Assembly: GCF_014633365.1 (NCBI RefSeq)
Contig: NC_068344.1
Coordinates: 35,276,670-35,340,669, forward strand
Length of the DNA stretch: 64,000 nt
Reading direction: 5' to 3'
Source of the DNA: Diospyros lotus
Taxonomy: Eukaryota; Streptophyta; Magnoliopsida; Ericales; Ebenaceae
Every line of letters begins with the position of its first letter. Positions within the stretch are counted from its first letter, which is position 1. The translations under genes were made by a program, and so were the position numbers. Shown one piece after another: positions 22,601-34,330 of this stretch. The notes beneath the pieces are model-generated. The model worked only from the letters and a program-made list of their open reading frames with translations, searched no databases and had not been told where the DNA came from.

Positions 22601-23420
22601 ATTTTGATATTTTGATTCATTTATGTGCAATGATTTGTGTTTAGATATTTTCTTACTATCTCATTGAACATTACATTTAAAATTAAACCTGCTACCTGAT
22701 ATTGTACTTGCCTACCTCTACCTGCAACATCTTTGGATTTGGAATTTTGTGTATGTTTTGGTTTGTTCCTTCCTTGTACATAACAAGAAGAATTTATATT
22801 GTTGCTCCAGTGATTAACAGGAAATAGTGGGTGGGTTGGGTTCTTAGGTTCAAATTTATTCTTTGCATAGTCATTATAGATCAGATTTAAATTTATCTTT
22901 CCTATCAAAATCGTAAGACCAAGTGATGGGAGCCTGGGCATCCCAAGAATTTATGTTATTCAATTTCATGTCTTTGTGGTAAAAATTAAAATATTTGATA
23001 AATAATGCAAAATGCTGGTTTATGCAGTTATTAAGATCTAAAATTGCTCCAACGTTTTACGCAAGCCTCGACATAGAGGAAGAGGATATATTTGTTTTAG
23101 ATGGTGCAAAAATGATATTTCTAGCCGTGAGGTTTGGTTTATTCTCCCTTATATTTACCCTGTTTTTTAGTTTAAGCATATGCTTCTACTCTTATGTCAG
23201 ATTCAATCTATGCTTGATTACATTATGTATGTGAACTGTAAAGTAGACAAAATTTCTTGGCTAATTGCTTAGCTTGACAGGTCCTTTTTGGCTCCATTGT
23301 TACAATGGAAGACCAAGACCCTTCATATATATCCAGTAGATAGGCTTAGCTTGACAGGTCCTTTTTGGCTCCATTGTTACAATGGCAGACCAAGACCCTT
23401 CATATATATTCAGTAGATGG
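22601..23420 (+). pseudogene. Captured two-exon gene fragment, copy 2, with a duplicated exon b
   Basis: The upstream intron-like DNA (22600-23020) matches 12150-12400. Exon a begins at about 23027 (LLRSKIAPTFYASLDIEEED) but loses its frame after 'LDGAK' through a small deletion. Exon b (GSIVTMEDQDPSY) follows and is present twice as a 77-bp tandem, 23267-23343 and 23344-23420. Both copies of exon b are interrupted soon after DPSY. A 130-bp segment at 22797-22940 is not in copy 1. Nonfunctional. Confidence 0.65.
23267..23420 (+). repeat. 77-bp tandem duplication containing an exon and its acceptor
   Basis: Two nearly identical units start at 23267 and 23344, each beginning gcttagcttgacag and containing the exon b sequence. 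They differ at only a few bases, for example gaagac versus cagac. Confidence 0.85.
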
Positions 23421-23470
23421 TCTACACTTGCTTTTATCAGAAGAAAATGTTATTTGTATAAATAATTGAG

Positions 23471-23656
23471 GAAAAATTATTGAGAGTTAGACAAATTGAG
23501 AGATAGACTTACATAATAGAGGTTAAAGGACTAAAATATCTTCGCCAAATTTTACATTGCATTTTTTTCAATGTAATGTGAGTAAAGGTATTTTAATCTT
23601 TTAACCTCTATTCTGTAAACCTGTCTGTCAACTTATCTGATCTTGTAGAAGAACTC
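23471..23656. mobile_element. Foldback (Mutator-like) MITE with perfect 10-bp direct repeats
   Basis: 186 bp. The arms at about 23486-23560 and 23567-23641 are long imperfect inverted repeats; the core 'aatagaggttaaa' pairs with 'tttaacctctatt'. Both sides carry the same 10 bp, aataattgag, at 23461-23470 and 23657-23666. Long terminal inverted repeats with a 9-10 bp duplication are the signature of Mutator-type nonautonomous elements. No coding capacity. Confidence 0.7.
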
Positions 23657-23666
23657 AATAATTGAG

Positions 23667-24816
23667 TTAGCGAGAGGATGATTAAAGGCACTAATGACAA
23701 AAATGCCCTCACCCAATTTGTAGATTCACCATCTTTGTCTTTGGCTGCCTCCTCTCTCCTCTGCCATAGCTGCTTTCAGTAAGCTCTGTCTTGGCTCACC
23801 TCATCACCATCTTTATCTCGCCTATCGCCAATGCTTCCTCTCGTCGCCCCACTGCAGTGCTTCGTGTGATCACCGCTACATCCTGGTGTTGTCTCGTCAT
23901 TGTTGCATTTGGATAAAGCCCGAGTTTCTCTCATCCATAACATCTTGATAATCGATGATGAAGTTTGATTTAATTATCGAGCCTGTCATCCACTCAATAC
24001 ATCTAACACAGTCATTCCCTGAAAAGGAAAAATAGGAGTGTTAACTTTTTTAACCACCACCCTATTACAATTACCTTTATATGCCCTCGTTCATCAGTCA
24101 TTTCCCTTTGTGTCCAAATTTGCTTATTATTTTTTACTTTCCTTTTTCTGCAATGCATATTTTACTTACTATTTATTAGTCTTAATCTCCTGTTTGCATC
24201 CGGCATTTCTTACCTTACCCCCCCCCCCCCCCATTAATTATAGAATCAAATTAATATTTTTGAAATCCATTTGTAATGTATATGTCATCAAACATCCATT
24301 AACATCATGCGTCAAGTTGAAAATATATATATATGTACCAGTGCAAGTGCAGTAGGTATCAATGATTAGCAGATGAGCTGAAAATAAAGTTAAAACTTCA
24401 ACATATATAGTAAACCTTAAAATCTAAAATATCCACGAGAAATATATATATAAATTTCAATAATATATGCTGAATGGAAGCTTAATTTGCATAAGATGCC
24501 AAGATCCAAGAGTTAATTAGTTGGGTAAGCAACAGCGTATGCATGCATGAAGAGAGAAACCATGCATGGGACTCGTTTCAACAATTTTTTATTTTATTAT
24601 TTTTATTTCATTAATTCCATCTCTATTGAAGAAAATGAAAACTGTGAATATTATTGCTTGATTTAATTTGTTGTAAGAAAAATAAAAATAAAATAAAAAT
24701 TAATTTTTAATTTTCTGAATTTGAGTTCAACTTAATTAAAACCCCTTCGTCATCACTAGCTAACTTGCTTAATTTATTATATTATTAAATTAATTAATTT
24801 AATTCTTCATAATAAT
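23667..24816. other. Gap with duplicated-unit DNA and a C15 run
   Basis: 24020-24190 matches 12890-13080 (intron after exon b of the captured gene). A run of 15 C lies at 24218-24232. 23700-24000 is less AT-rich but has no domain-bearing frame. 24360-24810 is AT-rich with nothing recognisable. Confidence 0.4.
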
Positions 24817-26700
24817 TGTAACGCCCTACTTTTCTGAGTATTAAATAATTTAAGAATTTTAAGAATATTTTTTTTTTCAATATAAATAATTTTCCGATAA
24901 TCCCGCTTTACCTTACCAGCACACTAAACAAAAATCAATAAGTTAAGATAGGTAATCATCATAAATACAGAAGTTAAAATCGAAACCTGATATGATACAG
25001 AATCGTAATCCACTTTAATCATAAAATAAGAATTCGTACCATTACATCTTTAAATACTTAATTATATAGAGACTCATCATCAAAAAATAATAACTAAGTA
25101 CCTCAAATGATACAATCTAAAAATACCTAAAAAATACATTAAACCATAATAATTATACATGATCATCATTATAATAATATATCCTGAATCCTCATAAGAA
25201 AACAAATACAGGGACAACTCGCTAAACTCATCGGCCACGCTATTGCGTGCCGTTACGTCTCAATCATATCCTTGCCATATCTGCAAGTCCTAACTAGAAT
25301 GTTTGAATGTTCCAGGGGCATAACCAGATTAGAAGATGAATCTTCTAGTGAGGGTTTAGAAACATGATACATGAATACATGTTGCAATAACATAAACAAT
25401 CATATGTCCTAGTGTAACTTCTCTGGTCTACCAGCCCGGCACAGAACCCTAAGCAGAATCCTGACCTGCTTTCAGAATAATCCTAACGTTGCTCTATCAT
25501 TTGCCATTGAAAAATTACGGCTACACTATCGGGGCGACATCTGAATCCCATGCACGAGTATCAATATGCCAATAATATCGTGCTATGCAAAAATCACGAT
25601 TTTCCATGCAATATGACAAAATGATCATAACTTCAACAAATATCATGCATAATGAAGCAAACATGTTATATATAGGTTCTCGGGACAAAACCACTTACCT
25701 TATCATAAAGTTCGAAATATCTTGAAAAATGTGAATAACTTCGATTTGCATGTCAACCTAAAAAATAACGCAAATCATTAAGATCCTTAGCCAAATCACT
25801 TCTTGACCAATAAAAATCAACAATCTAATTTTTCCAAGATTGTTTTTATTTTTTCTCTATTTTTCATATTCATAACTTCTTCCAAAATTTAAAATAAATA
25901 TCTAATCAAGTAATTTATTGAATTTTTATTTATTAAAATTCCTAGAATAACATTTCTAACCTCCATAAATTTTCTTGGAATTTTTCGAAACCTCTTCCTA
26001 TTTTTTTCTAATTAACTTTCCTTTCAAAAATTCAAAATAATTATTTTCTCAATAAATTTCTCAACTAAAAATTCACACAAGAAAACTATTCATTTTTTCT
26101 GTATTTATGAATATTTTTCCAAAATTGTATCCCTCTTATTTCTATTTTTACTCTATTTTTCTTTATTTTTAATATTTAAAAATATAAAACATTTCCTCCA
26201 ATCATCTTCTCCGGTGCCGGCACACCAAAAAATTAAACTGACTATACCAGGAGATATCTCACCTTGAGTCAATCACTCTAGTCAAATTTGAGCTTGAAAC
26301 AACACCTAGAAGACATCTCTTCGAGCAAATATCAATCCGTTTCTGATGAGTTTCGATTTTTCCGACAAACCTCCGATCATCTCTCAAATGAACTTCAAAA
26401 TTTCTCAAATTTTTCAAAAATGATCCTCATCTCATAGGCAATGAAAGCTCTATGATTTGGTACCTCAATTTGTTCAAAAACAAGATCGATTTGAAGCTCA
26501 AATATTGCAAAACCGTCGGCCACCATATTCTCTATTTATAGCTAAATTCGGACCCCAAAACGATAGATCTCGAGCAACCCAAGGCCTCTAATGTCTCCCC
26601 TTATCATATATCCATCCAAAATCCACCGAAATAGCCCTCGAAGACTTTCAAACAGACTACGAAGGCTGGAAGATGTAAGTAGGAGATCCGTCAGTTTTGA
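24817..26700 (-). mobile_element. Family A-type LTR, reverse orientation
   Basis: It starts TGTAACGCCCTAC at 24817 and shares the layout of 17383: 'gaatgtttgaatgttccaggggcataa' (about 25297-25323) matches 17962-17986, then 'gatgaatcttctagtgagggt' and A/T-rich tracts follow. A reversed TATAAATAG lies at 26532-26540. The right end is uncertain (about 26640-26740); two repeats of 'aaggctggaaga' (26660 and 26723) flank it and may mark another LTR piece. Confidence 0.55.
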
Positions 26701-26740
26701 CGTGGAGAAAAACAGATAACAAAGGCTGGAAGAGGTCATT

Positions 26741-27295
26741 TCTTTTTATTCAAAACCATACTTATAGAGATTACATCCAAGACTTTCAAACTCTACCAAC
26801 TCCTATCTGCAGATGTGCAGCTTAAATTAAGCGCATTCACTCCTTTTACAAAAAGTAAGCTTACACCAACTTCATAACTTGTCAAAAATATCTAGATGCA
26901 TCTAATTTAATCAAAAGAATTTTTCCTACAGTGACAAGCTTGTTACAGCACCATCAAGATCAAGACTGCTGCTTATATCTCACTTTGTATTCCAATTTGT
27001 AGACTTATTATTTTCACTTTTTACAATGCATATTTTACTTGTTTGTATAGCCATTTATCATTTGGCCTGGATGATGTCACAAATGTTATTTTTTATCACT
27101 AAAAGATATTAATATATCTTTTATTAAGACTAGAGAGATATTTTCAACTACAATTCTACAATCTATTTCAAAGATAACATAATTGATTAGCCAAAATGAC
27201 GTACCAAACCTTAATCTCAATCTCTACTTAAATCTACGTCTGATATCTAGAGTTGGTTCAGTTTTCCTTAGTTTAATTCCAATTTTACGTCCCGC
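26741..27295. other. Gap; partly duplicated-unit DNA
   Basis: 26985-27185 matches 13060-13250. 26741-26960 looks like the end of an LTR ('cctacagtgacaagcttgttacag') but I cannot bound it. No gene. Confidence 0.4.
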
Positions 27296-27561
27296 AAACT
27301 CCTACGCAAGACATCACTTGCAATGTTCCCTTTATGGCAAAATTCAAGGCCCACATCTAGATGGGATAAGCCATTGGCAGCTGTCGGCGTTGCTAAAACG
27401 AAGATTGAGTTGATAAAAATGAAGTCTTGGTCCTCCGGGCTTTGTTAAAAATTCCGGGAACTTGCTGGTGGGCTTCTTGGAAGTTGTTCTCCCTATTTCT
27501 GATACTACACTTTCTTTCTTCTTCTGGCCGATTGAAGGTTGTTGCTGCCGGTAAATCTAAC
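27296..27561 (+). promoter_or_regulatory. Leader region of NLR1
   Basis: 27296-27430 is the recurrent leader module, and 27431-27561 is leader shared with NLR2 (37768-37879; 'aattccgggaacttgctggt'). It is open in the NLR frame but contains no in-frame ATG before 27562, so I treat it as 5' UTR. I see no convincing TATA box in the last 200 bp. Confidence 0.5.
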
Positions 27562-30165
27562 ATGGCAGAAACGCTTATTTCAGGGGCTGTCCAAGGACTT
27601 GCTGAGATAGTAGCTATTCTAATTGCAAAAGAAGGCTCTCGCTTGTCTGAGTTGGAAGAAAACTTTAATTGGATTCGAGATGAGATGAGGTGTATTAAAT
27701 ATTTCTTGGAAGATGCTGATAAAGTAGAGTCAGAAAGCAGAGTATTGGATGAGTTCATCAGGAGCATTTGGGATCTTGCTTATGATTTGGAGTATATCGT
27801 GGATGAGTACTTCCCTAAGCTATCACCACTTCGAAGGAATGACTGGAAGGGGCGTCTTGGTTGGTTTTTGAGAGCCAAAACTGTTCGTGACTTTGTGGTG
27901 AAGATTGAAAAAATAAGACTAAGGGTTGAGCGTATCAGTGGCAGGAGACAGACTTATCAAGTCCCAGATGCAAGTGGCCCTGCTGGAAGAGAGGTATGGG
28001 ATCTAAGAAGAACTTTTCCTCACACTGAAGAAGTAAATGTTGTTGGTATGGACGAACACATTGAGGAATTAGCGGCCGAAGTGTCGGATCAAGATTCAGA
28101 GCATCGTGTGTTCTCAATTACAGGCATGGCCGGTATAGGCAAGACAACACTGGCCAGAAAGGTATATAATTCTGTTCGACAAAGTTTTAATTGTTCAGCT
28201 TGGATTTGTGTCTCTCAAAAACCAAACCTACATCAGCTTTTACATGATATAGCAAGGCAAGTTGGCTTGACGGAGGAGTGCGAACACAACTTGGTGGTTA
28301 ATTTGTCCCAACTTTTAAGCCAAAAAAGGTATGTGATAGTATTTGATGATATATGGGACACTGAACATTGGGATGCTTTAAAAAATGGCATTCCTGTTAA
28401 TTCCGTGAATGGCAGCAGAATAATCATCACTTCCCGATCCAAAGATATATGTGTACGAATTGGTGGGCAATTTTTTTTACATGAATTGCAACCCTTAGAC
28501 GAAGAAAAGAGTAGAGAGCTCTTCTTCAAAGTGGTTATGGCTGCCCCACATGACAATGATGAAGATGGTGATCCCTCACAATTGGAAAACATTGGTGACA
28601 AAATACTAAAGAAATGTGGCGGTGTGCCGCTTGCGATAGTACTTATAGCAGGCGTGTTGTTATCAAAAGAGAGAAGCATACAAGCATGGAAAGGGGTATT
28701 ATAGAGTATAGGTAAAGATGAAGACCAATGTTCAAAGATATTTGCTTTGAGCTACAAGGATTTACCTTCAAGGTTGAAACCATGTTTTTTATACTTTGGT
28801 CTATTTCCAGAGGATCACGAAATTTCCACTTTCAGATTAATCAATGTATGGGCAGCTGAAGGATTTATGCATGACAGTGGAGTAAGGGCAGTTGAGGATG
28901 TCGGGCAAGATTACCTAAATCAATTAGTTGGTAGAAACCTAATTCAAGTTGTCAAGAGGAGGGTCGATGGGACAATTAGACTTTGTCGTATTCATGATAT
29001 CTTGCACGACCTTTCCATTAGCAAGGCTAGGGAGATCAACTTTCTTACCACACTCAATAATGTAGCTACTAGTGCAGATTGCATTGCACCACGCAGAGTC
29101 ACTACCTCTTTTCGAAGTGATGCTATCAACTACTTATCTTCAAATTATCAAATTCCAAAGCTTCGGTCTTTTTTATGTTTCGATGATTTGACATCGATAG
29201 TTATGCCGGATGTTAAGCTTCGTCTTAGAAACTTCAAATCTCTTCGAGTGCTAATTTTACCGTACATCAGTGGGCCGAGAGCTCCTATGAATGAAATTGT
29301 GAAGTTAAAACACCTCTATCACCTTGAATTGGGATGGAACGATGTTATCGAGCTTCCTTACGCCATAAGCAATTTGGAAAATTTGCTGACCTTGGATCTA
29401 GAGCAATGCTACGAAGTCATCCTTCCTGAGGTCATCTGGAAAATGAAGCAACTAAGACATATTCGATTACCTCATAACTGTAGGGCTCCTTCAGTCCGTG
29501 GGTTCCACTTGGATTGCCATAGGTTCCATTCATTTGAAGTTTCTTTACCAAACCTGCAGACCCTCTTTGGATTTCCTGTCAAAGTTTTTGAGGCCAATTG
29601 GTTGCACAATCTTGATAGTTTGAGAAGACTGCAAGTCTGGTTTATAACTAAGCATATCATTGAGGTATTGTCAAGTGCAAACTCCTTGTCACAGAAGCTA
29701 GAAGAATTGCGAATATTATCTCCAGACGATATGAAATCTGCCTTGGATCTATCTAGATATGTAAGCCTTCGTAAGTTATACATGGAAGGCAGCGGCATAG
29801 TGGATTTTACACGACATGATAAACTGCCAACATGCCTCACAGAGCTTATCCTTAGGTGCACTGGGCTGGAAATGGACCCAATGGTGACTTTGAAGAAACT
29901 ACCTAGACTTAAGATCCTTATACTTGGATTTGATTCATACCTTGGGGAGAAGATGGTATGCTCTGGAGAAGCTGACAGCTTTCCTCAACTCAAAGTATTG
30001 AAAATTGCTGTAAATAGTCTAAAAGAGTTTGTAGCTGAGGAAGGAGCAATGCCCAAACTCAAGGACCTTACCCTCACTGGTTCCATACGGATAATGAGAG
30101 TTCCAGATAGAATCAGAAATAAAATCATGATTGACCCAAACTACCCAAACATAATAGGTCAGTAA
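27562..30165 (+). pseudogene. NLR1: CC-NBS-LRR resistance gene with one premature stop
   Basis: Intracellular immune receptor of the plant CNL class (Rx/RPP13/R1-like). ATG at 27562 is the first in frame and starts MAETLISGAV. In order: Rx-type coiled coil (residues 1-160, EDVID-like motif altered to LEYIVDEY); P-loop GMAGIGKTT at about 188-196; kinase-2 VIVFDDIW at about 258-265; RNBS-B GSRIIITSR; GLPL-type CGGVPLAIV at about 352-360. TAG at 28702-28704 then interrupts, where NLR2 has AAG (Lys). The frame stays open afterwards: RNBS-D CFLYFGLFPEDHE, an IHD variant of MHD, and an LRR region with LPYAISNLENLLTLDL repeats up to TAA at 30163. Without the stop the length (867 residues) is normal. 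Product as it stands: a 380-residue CC-NB fragment. A sequencing error at one base cannot be excluded. Confidence 0.85.
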
Positions 30166-30660
30166 CATTTGTTGTGTTTCATTTTTATTCTTTTGATTAT
30201 GGATATGTCTGTCCAATTTATTGGTTCACCGTTTTAATTTGTTTCATGTACTTGGAAATTATGCATTTTTCACACAAAATATTTGGCTGGCTTTGTTACA
30301 TGCACACGTAAATTCCATCAGTCTACGACGAGTTGGATGCAGATCCGTAACTTCATTTCCGTGACTTCATTTTGGAAGGTATAAGTCCTTACCCAATTCT
30401 TTTACTCTTTCAATTATGCTTTCAAGAAAACAACTCAGAATAGTCATGGATGATGGGCTTCACATGTGGTGATAATGTCATAATTTGATTGAATTTGTGA
30501 CGTCTCACAGGTGAAAGCACCATCTAAAGGATGATGAATACATGGGCTCTTGATCTTCAGACTGCTTGCTCCTCAATCTATTCTTGCGACATGATGTCTT
30601 TCGGCTGATTGCTTCTCCTGAGAAGGAATGGTATATGCTTTGTGATTTGGTATATTGGTT
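30166..30660 (+). other. 3' noncoding exons and introns of NLR1
   Basis: Matches 41043-41530 downstream of NLR2. Both have a donor after ggaag (GT at 30379-30380; 41266-41267 in NLR2) and an acceptor in tctcacag or tttcacag (30509-30510; 41419-41420), giving introns of 132 and 155 bp. A further donor is likely at 'ataatag|gt' just at the CDS end. The relic at 54585 keeps the same acceptor region. I infer a spliced 3' UTR. Confidence 0.55.
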
Positions 30661-32285
30661 GTTGTAATACCCTTAGATGTTATCTGAATTTATCAATGGC
30701 TTTGATAGATGTTTAATAAATTTACATATACTGATTTCTTCGCACTCGTCAATAGTCAATCACTAGATTAGTCTTGTATCCATAATTAAAAAAATACAAA
30801 ATATTAATTGTAACGCTCTCTTCCTTAAAAAAAGTCTTGAATTCTTCATAAAAAAAAAGTAACAGAAGAATTTGTTATCTTATTAGGACTCGGCACAATT
30901 AACAATAAAATGTAATGGCATAAATTATAATCTAAAATTCAAAGTAAAGGAGAAAAGTTTAATTCATAATTGATAAATTATGCATTAATGTAACCTTATA
31001 CTTATAGCATTGATATTTTATAACTTTAAGCCAATATTTAATAGTTTCCTATTTTTACTTTTTTTTTTCATTTTCCCTAATCTATAATCAATATTAGATC
31101 CAAAGGGCTTATCTAAATTAAGATTGATTATTACTTATTAATTAGGTTGACATTTATTCTCAGACATATAAAAAATAATTTATTTTTGGCTAAATCTATG
31201 AAAAAGAGAATAGATTATGTGGATTTGAACCCACACCCCCTTGCATATCAAAACCTTAATCTAATGCCTTAGACCAAGCATCTCAACAGATGACAACTGG
31301 ACTCAAGATAATAAATAAAATTTAGAATCCATAATTCGTTCATTTGAGTTTGACATTTTTCAGCAATGTGCTGTAAAATGGTTTGATGTCTGATTCTATG
31401 CATCCTTTCACTGATATGGCAGCCCAATACTGCTTTCACCAAAATAGAAATGGCAACAAATATGTATTGAGTATTCAACCATATATCTCTTTTCCTATAC
31501 TCACATTTACACTCATATTCATCTATTAATACAGTTGATTTTTTTAAGAAATATTACTCTTAAGCACAAAGATCTTAATTCTAACAATAACTTAATAAAT
31601 GTGGGTCTCAACAAATTATGCCATTTGATATTTGGATGAACTCGAATTAGGTCATGAAATTGCTTAGTATCAAAATCTATTACATGATGATCAAAATCTT
31701 GCCCATTGGAATTAAAATTACTAATAATTAAATTTTTTGTTACTTGCCTTTTAACTTCAAAAATATCGACGCTTGAAGCCCAAAGATCAATGGACTCAAA
31801 TATAGTGCTTAGAGGTTGGTTGGCCATTTGAATCATCAAATAGATTGCAAGTAGAATTATATTTTAATTTATAAGTGCAGATATTACATTGAATTTTATA
31901 GAAAGATGTGACCAAAACGATATCAGACTGCATATTAGGTATGAGCGGACTAGAAATACCACAACGTGATGTGAATTCAATTTCAGTATAAAAATAGTTT
32001 TTAAAATTAGTTTTACATTTGATTATATGTATTCATTTATTGTATTCATATGATAAATATATTTGTTATTTAAATATTTAAATTATGTATAATGTGTGTT
32101 TCTAATTTTCGTTACGTATAACGAACATAAAATTTTTAATTTTTTTCACCTCACTATATATACTTGTATTCTGTCAATTTTGATAAAAAGAATAATACAC
32201 ATTGTAAGAAATTTGGGTAGAATTTATTAGGCTTTTTTTGAATGCATAAATGGAAAGATAAACATTTCACGAGAAGAACAATAAT
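30661..32285. repeat. Downstream block of the NLR unit
   Basis: 30870-31195 matches 41700-41830 and 57525-57840; 31675-31870 matches 41850-41995. 31895-32230 matches 11560-11925. So this is the downstream part of one unit followed by the upstream part of the next. The minus-strand frame at 31519-31839 has no known domain. A tRNA-like relic lies at 31211. Confidence 0.6.
31211..31287 (-). pseudogene. tRNA-Leu-like relic
   Basis: The reverse complement runs GTTGAGATGCTTGGTCTAAGG at the 5' side, an anticodon loop TTAAGGT (AAG, Leu) and the T-arm GTGGGTTCAAATCCACA. The D-stem, anticodon stem and acceptor 3' strand are damaged and do not pair. About 77 nt. A decayed tRNA gene or tRNA-derived retroposon head. 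Confidence 0.5.
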
Positions 32286-32287
32286 AC

Positions 32288-34330
32288 CATCCGCAAACTC
32301 CTAGATAAGACATCACTTGCGATGTTACCTTTATGTCAAAATTCAGGGCCCACATCTAGATGGCATTGGCAGCTGTCGGCGTTGCTAAGAGCAGCTCCAA
32401 TGGAGCGGCAAATGCAGCGCGAACTCCAAATTGGCGCTGAAAACGGCTCCAACGTATACACCAAAATGGTGTTGGCACAATTTTTTATAATAAAATTTAG
32501 TGTTGGGTGAATAGTATAACATCAAATTTGGTGTTATACTATTTATTAACATCAAATTTTTTTTTTAATTTTATTCCCTATTTTACCCCTCATTGTATAA
32601 CTTCAAAATAAATTATTCCTTTTATATCCTTTATCACTTTTAATATATTTGTATATTTTGATTAATAATTAAAAATATAAATTAGATTATTATAAAAAAA
32701 ATATACTGATAGAAATATTTTATTTAGATCTATAAAATGAGTACAATATTGAATATATTTTAAAATATTTAATATATTTTATAAATACCATGTTAATATA
32801 AAATGAAATATTTTTGTTTATGTATATGAATTTTTGTATTTTAATAATTACTTAATATGAAGAAAATATTCTTAATGCAAAAATTCAATAATATAATGAA
32901 AAGCAACAATTTTTCCATTAACTTAAATTAAAAATACATGATGAAAATACAAAAAAAAGTTTAATAGGAAAAAAATATGTGGATAAAATAAATAGTAGTA
33001 AAGTTATGTGGATAAAAATATGTAGTAAAGTTAGTTGTGAAATAAATAGGAAAAAAATATGTGGATAAAAGAAGATAAGAAAATTAATTGAAATATTAAG
33101 TGAAAAAAATATTTATGGGAAAAATAGTTTCTTTGATTTAAAATATTAGTTGAAAAATGAGATGGATAAATAATTAGGTGGATAAACAATTAATTTGATA
33201 AAAGTTATGTGAAAATAATTAATTAAAAATTTAGTAAAAAAATTAATTAGAATAACATATTTTGAAAAAAAATTAAAAAATTATGACTATAATTTTTAAT
33301 TTTTTTTATAAAATATGACTAATTATTTTTAATTATATTATACTATTAATATTTATTAAATACTTATTTATATTAAAAATTCTTTTTTACACCAATTTGG
33401 TGTCCAACGTTAGAGACAACACCAAAATGGTGTTAAGATATTTGGTGTAATCTACTATTGGACACCAAATTGATGTCCAATTTGATGTTCAACATTGGAG
33501 ATGCTCTAAGCGAAGATCGACTTGATAAAAATGAAGTCTTGGTCTTCTGGTTCATGAGTTTCTGCCATGATTGATTTTTGTCTTTTGGTTTGATTGGCAG
33601 AGGGTCGCATCGCATGCTTCCCATTTTTTGGTTTGATTGGCATTTGTATGTTCATTATTTTGATATTTTGCTCCATTTATGTGCAATGATTTGTGCTTAG
33701 ATATTTTCTTACTATCTCATTGAACATTACATTTGAATTTAAACCTGCTACCTGATATTGTACTTGCCTACCTCTACCTGCAACATCTTTGGATTTGGAA
33801 TTTTGTGTATGTTTTGGTTTCTTCCTTCCTTATATATAGCAATAATTTATGTTATTCAATTTCATGTCTTTGTGATAAAAATTAAAATATTTGATAAATA
33901 ATGCAAAATGGTAGTTTATGTAGTTATTAAGATCTAAAATTGCTTCAACGTCTTACGCAAGCCTTGCTATAGAGGAAGAGGATATATATATATATATATA
34001 TATATATTTGGTTCAGATGGTGCAAAAATTGATATATCTCGCCTTCAAGTTTGGTTTTTTCTCCTTCATGTTTATCCTATTTTTCAATTTAAGCGTATAC
34101 TTTTATTCTTATGTCAAATTTAATCTATGCTTATTACATTTTGTAAAGTAGGCATCAAATTTCTAGGCTAATTGTTTTAGCTTGACAGGTCCTTTTTGGC
34201 TCCATTGTTACAATGGCAGACCAAGACCCTTCATATCCGGTTGCTTTTACTGAAAAGGAAAAATAGGAATGTCAACTGTTTTTAGCCACCACCATATTAC
34301 AATATTACCTTTAGGCAAATTCTATTTGCA
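32288..34330 (+). pseudogene. Leader module and captured gene fragment, copy 3
   Basis: Leader module at 32288-32388, resumed at 33507-33545 after a 1.1-kb DNA element. Intron-like DNA follows (33550-33920, matches 12050-12400). Exon a begins near 33930 (LLRSKIASTSYASLAIEEED) and is broken by a TA microsatellite at 33985-34009. Exon b near 34191-34250 (VLFGSIVTMADQDPSYPV) lacks the DSARLL segment. The unit ends near 34330 with the same 'agccaccaccatattacaat' stretch as 24045-24065. Nonfunctional. Confidence 0.6.
32389..33506. mobile_element. PIF/Harbinger-like (Tourist-type) element, 1.1 kb
   Basis: Termini GAGCAGCTCCAATG and the reverse complement of GAGCATCTCCAATG form a 14-bp inverted repeat with one mismatch. 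The flanks are TAA at 32386-32388 and 33507-33509. The other copies of this module lack the element and read gctaaagc. Subterminal palindromic motifs (acaccaaaatggtgtt) occur at both ends (32458 and 33418). The very AT-rich middle has no transposase. Confidence 0.8.

Noticed and set aside
27427..27561. Extending NLR1 and NLR2 upstream of the MAE start
   Set aside because: The upstream part is open but has no in-frame ATG in either gene. The conserved CNL start is MAE at 27562 and 37880.
28233..28679. Antisense frames to NLR1 and NLR2 (also at 38533-39000)
   Set aside because: They mirror the strongly conserved NBS coding sequence on the + strand and have no features of their own.
30661..30674. 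TGTAATACCC at 30664 as another LTR start
   Set aside because: The following sequence does not match the family A LTR and the surrounding DNA is the ordinary 3' flank shared with NLR2.
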